From contig JADNRV010000078.1 of the NCBI GenBank assembly GCA_015499995.1, positions 183,833 to 247,832 of the forward strand: a DNA stretch of 64,000 nt, given 5' to 3'. Below are positions 1-10,100 of this stretch, one piece after another (position 1 is the first letter of the stretch; each line of letters begins with the position of its first letter). A program made the translations under genes and the position numbers. The DNA is from Flammula alnicola (Eukaryota; Basidiomycota; Agaricomycetes; Agaricales; Strophariaceae). The notes beneath the pieces are model-generated. The model had not been told where the DNA came from and did no database searches. It was given only the letters and a program-made list of their open reading frames with translations.

Positions 1-211
1 GCGCACGCAAAAGGTTCATGCGACGTTGGTGTATGCTTGGCATGGCCTCGCACGTTCTTCATCTATTTCACATTAGTTTCTACCACGTGGGCTCGTCGTT
101 ACTGCTATGTAAATTGTATATAGCTAGTGTAAATTAGAGACGAAGCCCTCGCTCGATTGCGAGGGTCCCTATTCAATCCGAGTAACCGACGCGGACACGG
201 TTATTTCAACA
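1..211 (+). repeat. 5' LTR, truncated by window start
   Basis: Matches 1428-1638 with a single substitution. It lacks only about the first 14 bases of the LTR. It contains a short inverted repeat CCCTCGCTCGATTGCGAGGG at about 143-162 that could form a hairpin in the R/U5 part of the transcript. Confidence 0.9.
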
Positions 212-409
212 CAATCGAGCATTATACTCTCAACCTCGAGTCTCTTCGCACACACATCACTCTCGCTCCTACATATTTCTCCTCGACGACAGGTGGCAGT
301 ACCTATAAACTGCGGAAGGCGGCCGCAGTACCGATACCCACTGCAGAAGAACTGAAGATCCCTTATTCTTGCCTTGGCCCTTTTCCGACTCATCATTTCC
401 CTGCTTACA

Positions 410-1276
410 ATGACTTCCGAGGTCTCTGCCCCACGCTTCAGTCGCCTCAACGACACTAACTATGCTGAATGGGCTCTACGAATGGAAGCTGTGCTCATCC
501 GCGCAGGCCCTTGGACCATGATCGACATCAAGGTGGATGGCGATGGAAAGTCAGCTGACGAAATCAAGAAGGAACTCGAGACGAAGAAGAAGGGAAGGGA
601 TACAACGAAGATGAGCGAAGCTCGTGCTGAGATTGTCCTTCGAGTCGAGGATGGTCAATTGGCCCATTGTATGCGTTCGACCGACCCGCACGATATCTGG
701 GTCACTTTGGAGAGCGTTCACCGGGCCGCCGGATTTGCTACAAGCCTCGCGTTACGACGGAAATTCCTTACGATGAAGAAAACGAAGACGCAGACAATGC
801 AAGCTTGGATTGGTGAAGTCCAGGGTCTTGCCTTCCGCCTTGAGCAGGCCGGAGTTGAAGTTGTCGACCAGGACAAGATTCTCGCCCTTACGATGGGTCT
901 TCCCTCTACCTATGACGCTGTTATCATTAATTTCGACGCTACGCCATCCGATCAGCTCACCCTCAGCCACGTTATTGCTCGCTTACTTAACGAGGAGGTT
1001 CGCCAGGCCAAACCCGATGGTGACGACAACTCCAAGGATGAACACGACGAAGCAATGGTTGTTACTCGCAGTGCTACTTCGAGGACTTCGCGTCTCACCA
1101 CTCAGGCTGCAGCCGACATTACCTGCTTTTTCTGTGACAAGAAGGGGCATTACAAGTCTGAATGTCCGGAGAGGTTGGAGTGGGAGAAGTCAAAGAAGAA
1201 AAAGAAGGGAGATATTGCAGCGGCAGTCGAAGAAGATTCCGAGGACGACTACGATGATAGTGATGGGGTTTTCTGA
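410..1276 (+). CDS. Gag polyprotein of a copia-type element (UBN2/Retrotran_gag_2 with CCHC zinc knuckle)
   Basis: A 288-residue open frame begins at the first ATG (410); upstream in-frame codons include only TTG. The N-terminal part has the FSRLNDTNYAEWALRMEAVL segment typical of copia gag (UBN2 family), which packages element RNA into virus-like particles. Near the C-terminus a single CX2CX4HX4C knuckle (CFFCDKKGHYKSEC) should bind RNA. The tail is strongly basic and then acidic (KSKKKKKGD, EEDSEDDYDD). The frame is intact, which suggests recent or ongoing selection for Gag. No pol follows. Confidence 0.88.
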   Translation: MTSEVSAPRFSRLNDTNYAEWALRMEAVLIRAGPWTMIDIKVDGDGKSADEIKKELETKKKGRDTTKMSEARAEIVLRVEDGQLAHCMRSTDPHDIWVTLESVHRAAGFATSLALRRKFLTMKKTKTQTMQAWIGEVQGLAFRLEQAGVEVVDQDKILALTMGLPSTYDAVIINFDATPSDQLTLSHVIARLLNEEVRQAKPDGDDNSKDEHDEAMVVTRSATSRTSRLTTQAAADITCFFCDKKGHYKSECPERLEWEKSKKKKKGDIAAAVEEDSEDDYDDSDGVF

Positions 1277-1413
1277 TTTTTATTTTGTGGTTTAGGACTT
1301 ACGGGGGTGCAAGATTCTTTTTCTTTGCGGGGGTGCTGAGGTGCGCCTGTCGTTTTTGGTTCTATTTTGTTTCTCTTTTCTCCTTTTCTCTTTGCGTTGC
1401 GCTCACGGGGGTG

Positions 1414-1638
1414 TGTTGGAATATTGAGCGCACGCAAAAGGTTCATGCGACGTTGGTGTATGCTTGGCATGGCCTCGCACGTTCTTCATCTATTTCACAT
1501 TAGTTTTTACCACGTGGGCTCGTCGTTACTGCTATGTAAATTGTATATAGCTAGTGTAAATTAGAGACGAAGCCCTCGCTCGATTGCGAGGGTCCCTATT
1601 CAATCCGAGTAACCGACGCGGACACGGTTATTTCAACA
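1414..1638 (+). repeat. 3' LTR (225 bp, TGTTGG...CAACA)
   Basis: Complete LTR bounded by the inverted dinucleotides TG and CA (five-base TGTTG/CAACA). It should carry the terminator and a promoter copy. Immediately 3' the sequence changes to non-element DNA beginning GGAGGGGCC. Confidence 0.88.
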
Positions 1639-3082
1639 GGAGGGGCCACTCGTGTACCGTTGCCGAGAAGGACATGGTCTAACTTCGACCATGAACCTTC
1701 GACTTCTTTTCCTTTCTTGTCGGCTGGGGTCCTCGTTATATTGCTTGTGTCCTGTTACACTGTGACATCCAATATTTTTAATGTAAGTATCTCCAGCATT
1801 ACACTATGCAGTAGGCGCGTCAAGTTATCTTGCAAGTTATGTCGGAACATTGTCCACCATTCTATTGCACAATACAGATGTCTTTCTTTGAGATGTTATC
1901 CATGATTCTGGTTAACATGATTCTGGTTAACATGGTTTGAGTCTCATAATGACCCTCATGTTGTCGCTTTTTTCTCTGTGGTTTGAGCTGTGTATGAAGA
2001 ATAGATAGATTTGAATCATAATATGTGCAAGCAAGTCAGTTTTGATTTTTTCTGCCTGCCCTTTAAATTCATATGGCCTGCCCATGACGAGGTGCAAAGG
2101 AATTAGCCAAAGACTCGGAGCCTGATGCACTGCAGACTGTTTAGCCCACAACTTTTGTGGGCTGAACCTTGAATAAAATTCCTGTTCCAAAATGAATTTA
2201 TAGACATATTGCTACATACATGCAGTCTCAAACCTTAAAAAACTGTTGTTTTGACTTCAAAATGAGAGTCGCAAAGTTGGGTGGATATCGCGGTCGCAAC
2301 GGCGCCTGCAGCGGAGTTGATTCAAATTTGATGGGAAAAGCCTGTGCCGTTGACATGCCGTCTCCCGTAAATGACGGCCGCGATCGGTGGATCTGGGCTC
2401 GAGGGTTCGGCATGGTGTCGCTACTCCCCAGTCCAATAATCCTTGACCTTCAGAATTGCCTTCAGAATTGCTTAAGAATTAGGGTCATGGTATCAATTCA
2501 GCATCGGCATGGGAAATGTCAAAGTATGATATTTTAATAATGACAACGGAAAACATATATAAAAAACATATATCCAAGCAAATATGACCGATGCACTGGC
2601 AGTAAGTAGCCTCAAGACGTGACAACTGTAAGCTGCAAGGGTTCCAGGACCCCAAGCCTAGGTGTCAAACAGCGGATCAATATCCAAATGCAGACCATGT
2701 CCTTCTCGGCAACGGTACTCGTGACATTCTATGATGCAAGCGTCCATGCTGTACGATTCATTATGCTCCTGTTCCAATCATTGACGCAACTTGGATCGTA
2801 CGTCGGACCTAGGGGCTATATTATTCTCCACCGGGAAAGAAGCTTCTCGGAGATGAGAACCTTGATATACCGAAGCTGGCACTCTCGAGCGCGTGCTCGT
2901 GCTCCGAAGTCTGTTTTTCATTAAAGTCAGATGTCTCTGAATCCATCTCCGACGCTCTCTGACTAAAAGGTGCTCAAGATACGGGTCATACATCCCCCTC
3001 TTACCTGCTCTCGTCTCCTACTTTAATAATCGACATCCGCTGGGACGCCTCACTCCGCCCCTTTCGTATCAAACACTGCATC
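1639..3082. other. Intergenic; short inverted repeats and micro-duplications, no supported gene
   Basis: I see no convincing coding region. A perfect 27-bp inverted repeat occurs at 1654-1680 and 2692-2718. There are two perfect short tandem duplications: CATGATTCTGGTTAA twice at 1901-1930, and CCTTCAGAATTG twice at 2447-2470. The block between the inverted copies may be a decayed mobile element or a rearranged promoter copy. Confidence 0.5.
1654..1680 (+). repeat. 27-bp inverted repeat, left copy (partner 2692-2718)
   Basis: The sequence starting GTACCGTTGCCGAGAAGG is found perfectly reverse-complemented at 2692-2718. Weak similarity continues inwards (a GGGGTCCT block on both sides), so the two copies may be remnants of a longer inverted duplication. 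Confidence 0.75.
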
Positions 3083-4044
3083 ATGCTCCCTGTTGGATCT
3101 ATCTTTTCTCGGGCAGTCCTATGTGGCTTATCTGTGTCACTCATCTTACAATCTGGGATGGGTGCTGAGGCACATAGTATGCATACGTTTCTACGCTTTA
3201 TGGGGAACCATGTCCAAAGAATTCTGATGACGCGCAAACCTTAACAGCGCTCCTATGTGAAGATGGCTCCCATGCGATCCTCGAACATACTGCGGTCCAC
3301 ATGGGAAAAGACACCAGAAGATGGTCTTGCAATATGAAGTTCACGGCCGACAATACTACAGTCATGCACAAGATTGATCGCTTGAAAGATTTTGATCTGT
3401 GCGCAGCAAACTGTGAGACCTATTGCGAGAAGCCAATGTACGTGGCCCTTGGCATTTTATACTAACGAGAACGAAACTAAATGATATCTATTACAGTCTC
3501 GACGGCGGCCCAGACCCAGAAGGTGAGCTATTGAACGCTTATTTTACACTTGAAAAAACCTGAAGCAAGTCTTTAAAGATTGCAAAACGCTCGCAAGGTT
3601 CGTTTCTCAAAGTAACAGTTCCTTTCGGAATTGCCACTAATTGCCGGATGTTCTGATGTACAGCTACTACGCTGATGGAGGTCGTTTCACTATTGACTCC
3701 CACAAATATATCATTTGGGAATATGATACTTGCAGAGTTACGCAGTACAATCGACTTAATCACGCCAACCAGAAGATCAGTTATTGCTTTGATCAGCATC
3801 ACTGTCAGTCCACACTTTTTTTCGTGCTCGGACTCCATCGGCTAGTCTAAAGCACTTATTTTTTCAGGGGCTGGTGTTGTGGACTACATTTCCTCCCATT
3901 GCGGGAATAAATCTGAGTCGCATGGAGGAAGTTGCTATTTTTATGATAGCCTCCATTTCTGTACGTTGTTTATCACTTTGTATTCCAAAGTTCGCTGCAA
4001 TCTTAACCAAAATTTCAGCGACCATCACTCTTGAAAAAGCATAG
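3083..4044 (+). CDS. Predicted small secreted cysteine-rich protein, six exons
   Basis: No family recognised. I infer the exons as 3083-3176, 3248-3441, 3497-3522, 3664-3803, 3868-3960 and 4019-4044. They sum to 573 bases, giving 190 residues and a TAG stop with phases agreeing at every junction. The ATG is followed by a signal peptide (residues 1 to about 29, with AVLCGLSVSLILQ as core). The mature part has nine cysteines, including CAANCETYC and later DTC, SYC, SHC and GSC, which fits an extracellular disulfide-bonded protein or effector. Most donors look normal (GTATGC, GTGAGC, GTCAGT, GTACGT). The exon-2 donor is the weak one: GTGGCC at 3442 keeps frame, while the better-looking GTACGT at 3438 does not. 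Exon 3 of 26 bases is unusually small. RNA-seq could change these joins. Confidence 0.5.
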
Positions 4045-4692
4045 ACACGCCTCTGCGTCTGATCTTCTTCGGAGAGATACCTCTATTTCCGGCGTCTTAC
4101 ATTTACACCTGCTCTTCGCGTAAACGTTGGACGTCACTGGTCACCGGTCACCAGTCGTGAATGTCAATAAAGTTTGAACAATGATCATATCAAAAGCCTG
4201 GCGCTTGCTCTAGCATCCTGTCAAATTACCTACAGTGTGGATCATGGCACGAAGTTATCAGGTGCCTGTGCAAACCAGACACGACACAATGCGAACACGC
4301 TGATCATGAGCTCGTGCTAAACTCCGTTGGCAAATCGAGTCGAAAAGCTGAGTCGCTCGCCACTGAAGATGGTCGAGGGTTCCGAGATCACAGGAGCTTC
4401 TGAGAAAGGCGATTCACAACACAGGACCCTAGACAGCCAAGTTGAAGTATATCCATAATCCAAAGTTGGCCCTTTCCCCCCAAATTATGCGCGCGATAGT
4501 CTGCGGTACTTGGATGGTGCGGCCGCGCCGTGCGCATGCCGTTACACTGCCGGCGGCCGCATGGACGGCACGGTAGTCGTTTGGCAAAGAAGGCATCGCC
4601 AAACACATTGAGCTAGATTGACCTTCTGAACGTTGCGACCACCATCGTCGAGGCATTGGAGGTAAACGCAGACCTCGACGAGGACACTCAAA
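4045..4692. other. Intergenic, upstream of the CFAP20-domain gene
   Basis: About 650 bases with GC-rich patches around 4520-4570 (GGTGCGGCCGCGCC and related). Short frames on the minus strand are not supported by composition or recognisable motifs. Presumably 3' flank of the secreted-protein gene and promoter of the next gene. Confidence 0.4.
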
Positions 4693-5810
4693 ATGTTGTT
4701 TTCTTCAGCTGTACAGTCGTCTACCATCTCTCTCTTCTCTTCGACGGGTTCAGACCCTTTATCCCTGTTTGGCACATCCACCGACAAAGCTCTGCCTGCC
4801 GACTCCTTTATCCACCTTCTTCACGATGGTCTGTCAAGCCCTCTACCAACTTCGCCAAGAAGTCTTTTACGTTTACCAACACTTGATGACAAAGAGGATG
4901 ATGATTCCCAGAACAAAGGCTACCAGCTTGACCAGACTGTTTTACATATCCAGTCTCCAACGATTCGAGCGACTTATATCCAGTGTCCACCGATTACCCC
5001 GACTTTCGGAGTTCGGGATAGGTCTGGTGGATTGGGGATCAAGCATCCGTGGATGCACCTCCAGGTACGGAACCTAAGCAGGGAATGGGCTTTCGAAGTA
5101 GGGATTGTGGATCACGCCGGACGAGCGGGAACAATCCGGCTCTCTACCTTCCAGGTGATTTTTCTTTCTTTATTCGATTCTCAGGTACTCTTACTTGAAA
5201 GACATTGCGCTAGTATGTACTTGTGATGGATTTTCAGCGGTTTGATTTGAGGTGCAGCCTCTAGGAAGTTGCGAGCGTAGTTGGAACCGTTCTGTTACTT
5301 TGGTGTCAGTTGCCCTATTAGAGCTGGAAGCTTGTCTTGGTTTCTTGGGTGACAGCCCTTTTCCCCTAGCGTCTTGCATCATATGGTGAAATTTATTTCT
5401 CGCCTGGCCAGAATTTTTCTTTGTTGCGGAATCTGACGATATACCCACAGAAAAAACCAACTCTCAAAATGGGCCCAAACTCTCATCCGCTTCTTCTCCT
5501 CCCTCTGTCATTTCCATCACGTTCGACTCATCCTCTAACCCCATGGAGCACCATCAACATTCATTTTCCTTCTCTGCTCCCGTACTTCTACTCCCCGCAT
5601 CTCCTTGAAGATGAAAGACACGAAGATGCGAAGCAGAGGACGTCGACCAATGTGCTTCCGAGAAGGAGTAGCGCCGTCCCCAGTGGATCGTACGCACATG
5701 TGTCGTATGTGCGCGTGTATGCCAACTGTCGTCTTCGCAGGATATGGTTTGGGGAAAGTGGGCCCACGCAGAAGGTCCCTTGGGAGTTTGAGCTGTACTC
5801 GGGTGATTGA
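4693..5810 (+). CDS. CFAP20 (DUF667)-domain protein
   Basis: Two inferred exons, 4693-5154 and 5451-5810, join in phase 0 to give 273 residues. The N-terminus (SGSDPLSLFGT-like) matches the start of CFAP20. Next comes the core SPTIRATYIQCP, then LGIKHPWMHLQVRNL and WAFEVGIVD. The C-terminus has HVSYVRVYANCRLRRIWF followed by VPWEFELY, the diagnostic end of the family. It is longer than the roughly 190-residue animal protein because of an acidic insert near residues 65-80 and a loop encoded in exon 2. The 296-base intron is long for this window and might hide another small exon. Animal CFAP20 is a ciliary doublet-microtubule inner protein. Dikaryotic fungi lack cilia, so the role here must be different and is unknown. 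Confidence 0.82.
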
Positions 5811-7158
5811 CCGGGGTGGCATTCATCATCGAAGCCGTATTTGCGGGGCTGCTGTCTTCGTGCAAGTCGGAAGGAGTCCGAAGGACCGCCAGCCAGTAGT
5901 GTCCTTAGATCATAGGTTGGGCACCTGTCCATACCATCACACCGATAGGCCTCCTCGGCCCTATGAGTTGTGGTTAACTCCTATTGGAAGACACATGCAG
6001 TATACACCCCAATCATGAGAGAACCCCGAATGAACTCTCGATGGCAAAGAATTCAACGATAACACATGCTAAGTCATCTGTTGAAGGTATTAAGCGTCAA
6101 ATGACCAGTTAATATGCCACCAACATGTGCAAGGGGATATGACATTGCAGCTTCAGAATTTATGTGCGGACTATGCCCGGAAGTCGGTGCAGTAGAAGCC
6201 AAGGACGCGTTTATTGAGCGCTCTTATCAGGTTGGAGTTTGCGTGCGAGGTAGGCGTCCGACACTCCTATTATCTTCAACCTAGCGAACCCCTGTTCAGC
6301 ACCGCCCCTGCGAGACATCCATCAGAAATTGCTTAGTTTTTAGCCCTGCAAAAGACGGGATTGCCAGCCTCAACAAACTCCATAATGAAGCAATAGACAG
6401 TATAAGCCAGCCACGAACTCAGAACAAATTTGAATGCTGACTATCACTATCTTTGGGCGGGGCCAATGAGGCTCGCAAGGGGTATAGAGTACGACTTTCA
6501 CATCATGTGCAACTTGAACTCTCCGGTAAGAGACCAGGATAGCTGTCGTGGGCGGAAAGATGAGGTTTTCGACCAGACGGAAGACGGATTCCTCATAAGC
6601 TGAAGGAGGCTAATTTCAAAGCTCATACAATATATAATTTAAATTGTTATCCCTGAACGGAGTAGGCACTTTAAATTATACAATACGTACGTCTGGATGA
6701 GTAAAAATGGACCCGCCAATATGGAGATCCTGATAGCGCCAGTTCCATAGAGTATATACATATGCTGAAAGCTCATTCCAAGGTTAGAAAGGAGCGAGAG
6801 CGACCTGGTTCTGACCCAGAACATTTGGGAAACAGTAAGCCGTTAAAAGAAAATTTTTATTTCCCAAAGAGGAATAAATTGCTATATATAGAAATAGTGT
6901 TATTGACGGCAATACCAGGATATGTAACGCCCCAAAATCTGAGATTCTATTCAGAATAGCTCCAACTAGGGGGGGTATTAAGCAGTATTCTGATAGCAAT
7001 TTAAAGGGATTTTTTAGCAGTTCGAGCGAGCTATGTAATAGATAAACATGGAACAGGAAGCATTATGAATATGATACATCTGCAGAGCAAAGGAATATGT
7101 AACAAAACGACGAGTGATAGCACGACAGGTATAGAGGAAGAGAAAATAACTTAGGGAA
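5811..7158. other. Convergent intergenic region between CFAP20-domain gene and MSH6
   Basis: No supported coding region in either strand. The second half (6600-7150) is AT-rich. It should hold the 3' ends of both flanking genes, which run towards each other. Confidence 0.5.
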
Positions 7159-10100
7159 TTATGAATGCTTCGTGACATACCGCCGAACTATATCCTTCAT
7201 CCGAACCAGAACTTCCTTCCTTCTTATAGGGTCTTCGGGCAGCTGAAGCTCGCCAGTTCCGAGCTTGTACAGATATGCGAAATCAGCCTGGGCAACTAGC
7301 GGTATTTTGGCAGACGCATGTTGTTCTTGCTTGATCTGGAGCTTCTCCTTGAATTGCTTGGCAAAATCTTTCGAGATGACGTCGGCACGTTCGACCACTG
7401 GGAGAGGTACTCCGCAAGATTTGCGACATGTGTGCCAAAAGATGATTCGGCCACACCGTCGATGAGCTTGTATAAGAACACGAGCTATATATATAACGAA
7501 GGAAAGGTTATAAATGGAGAAAGCCGGCGATCAGTATGACGAACCTCGTGTTTCTTGTCATCGACAAGCGTCGACATGTACATGGTTCGGATATTGGGGT
7601 GATATGCGTGGTCATCAGTCAAAGAGCCATAATGGGTTGCAAAGAAGGACAAGGGGATGGTGTGCGTCGCAAGTTCATGCAAGACGGCCTGTTTGTTGAA
7701 GTTAGATAAAGAAAATATGTCACGAGATGTAAACCTACGCTCGCTATTGCCATACCATCCTGTATAATAATGCGAAGGTCAACAATGGCCATGAGGGGGA
7801 AATATTACAGGCTTACAAATGTCGAAGTTCCTCTTCCAAGCTCTGCGATAAACAATAATAAGCATTGACTTGCTCGCTGCAGGGATATCGACATACCGTC
7901 CAGAATGACAAGAGACTTGGGTGTTGCATTCCGCAGAATTTTACAACTGCGCCAACAGTTCAGTTTCATCCTAAACATGTACGAAGTGACTGACCATTCA
8001 TCTAGTTCCACTTTGAATGTACTAGCGTTCGAGAACATGTTATCATATGCCCCATACGCGTGATGATCATGTCGACTGGGCTCAGACTGACGTAAATCGG
8101 TTTCAATTAAGGTTTTGACATGGAATATAGGAGACACAATCCTTACCGGGCGCTTTGAGCAGGAACAAGCATCCGAGCTGCGCCATGATAACGCCTGTTG
8201 CAGTCATCCTCATGACCTTAAGGCAAATTCGTCAGGAGGAATCTCACTGAAGAGCTACAACAAGCTTACCGTTGACTTGCCGCTTAAGATTCATTATATG
8301 GATGTGAGCAAACGGTCGCGACAGCAGCATGAATAACTTACGCCATGTTGGGGCCTAAAATGATTTAAATCAGTCAAATAATTCTTACAGATGGAAGATA
8401 GAAAAGCTACCTGTCAACAAAACAATCTTTCCGACATCACCTCCGAGCTTTACATCGTTGGGAATAAAGCTGTTCAAATTCGTGCTCAAGCAAAGAGTTG
8501 GATGTCTAAGCTCCTGGAAATCCAACACCGCCTCATCTCCATCGACGAAAACAGGTCTGCATGACGGTTCGCCAATTGCTGCAGACGACTTGGCAAGGCT
8601 GAATAAACAGTCGAGCTCGGCAAAGACGCGTACGGCACGCAGCCACAGCGAACGATCGGCGTCGAACTCGGCGTAGAGCCGGAACTTGAAGGCTTTAATA
8701 GCAGCTGTACGATTTTCTTGCGCTTCTTTTAATTGGCGGACGCGTTTCTGCAGGGAACTGACAACGTAGCGATTCTTAGCCTGTGCGATCGACGTCATGA
8801 GCCATAAGAAGGGGAACTTCATGACATTGAGATTGAGATAATTGATTCATACCTTTGTTCCACCAGACTTTGTCCAATCGTTCGGAAGTTTATTCTTGTT
8901 AACAGTTGAGGCAACCTCGACAAGGTAGATATCCTACAAAGATCCCGTTTCAAAAACGGAAATGGTCGATCAAAAACGGAGGCTGACCTTGTTGCCCACA
9001 GCGCTATGCCAATAAGCAAGTTTAATCCTGTCACTAAGGTCAGAATCCATAGTTTCCAGTGAAAAGCAACATTTCTTACCCAAGAGATTTCTCAAATTTC
9101 TTCAGGTCCGCCTCAAGGCTCTTCTCAAGCGAGGCAATCTCCTCGACAACTTCGTCGTATCTCTCGTCCTTGCCGTCTCGAGGTACTAGCTCGTCCGCTT
9201 CTGTAAGATATGGAGACGATGACGATCAGCAATATTTTCAAATCAAAGTAGAAAGAATACAGACTCTCATTATCCACAGGCTGGAACATACTCTGGACAT
9301 TGCGGACATGAGGCAGCAAATCTGGAGCGCCTCTCAACAAGCCAGAGATCGTATTGCTCTTAAATTCTTCGGCCTCGTCCGCGAGCTTGGCCATACCCTT
9401 GCTCAATTTCTCGAAGGCCTTAGAAGATAGATGAGGGATGTAATTAATGGTGCAGATGGTCTGAAGAGTAACGCACCTTAAGAACCTTCAGGAAATCCTT
9501 CACCCTACAAGTTTTCGCGTGGATGCGCGAGACAATTCTTTCAAGGTCCGGAATACCTTTCGCCACCTCAGTGAATGTGGCTTCGAAGGTTGGGTGGTTA
9601 AGGATATCCTCGACTGCGTCCAGTCTGCCAAAACGAAAAGGTCAGTATGAAAAACGAGATTATTTCCACTACAAGAAGAAAAAAGCACCTCGCATTGATG
9701 TCAGAAATCTCACGCAAAGGCATACAAAGCCAGATCCTGAAAAGCCGTTTGCCAAAGGGCGTGATACACCGTCCAAGGAGCTTCAAGAGTGATCCTTCTT
9801 CCGTGCCTTCATTATTGAGTAAAATCTAGCCAGTATTCGCTTCAGTAGACGTCACAAACAGAACATCACAAACTGTGCATACCTCAAGATGGCTCAACGT
9901 TTGTCCGTCGAGAGTCAAGCCCATGCCCTTCCTCATCGGATCATAGATATTGAAATTCTTCATGCTAAGAATATCCTTGTCGATGTTGAGCTGGCGGAGG
10001 TACCAGATCATAGATCCCAGAGCTTCAATGGCCAGCTTGTCATGCGCCATTTCGCGGATAGGGGCTGGGACGCTCTCCGGAAGTAAGGAGTAGGATGGGT

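Larger units (their letters stand above)
1..1638 (+). mobile_element. Gag-only (TR-GAG-like) LTR retrotransposon, copia-type
   Basis: Two long terminal repeats flank a single gag reading frame. The left LTR (1-211) is cut by the window edge. The right LTR (1414-1638) starts TGTTGG and ends CAACA. Over the 211 shared bases I see one difference, at position 80 versus 1507, so the insertion is probably young. Between the gag stop (1276) and the 3' LTR there are only 137 bases, with no protease, integrase or reverse transcriptase. This is the architecture of the non-autonomous terminal-repeat-with-GAG elements described in plants. It would need pol supplied by a full copia element. G-rich tracts (GGGGGTG) at 1303, 1330 and just before 1414 could be the polypurine tract. 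The 5' target duplication lies outside the window. Confidence 0.85.

Noticed and set aside
1660..1905. 81-residue plus-strand frame after the 3' LTR
   Set aside because: No domain, composition not coding-like, includes part of the inverted repeat.
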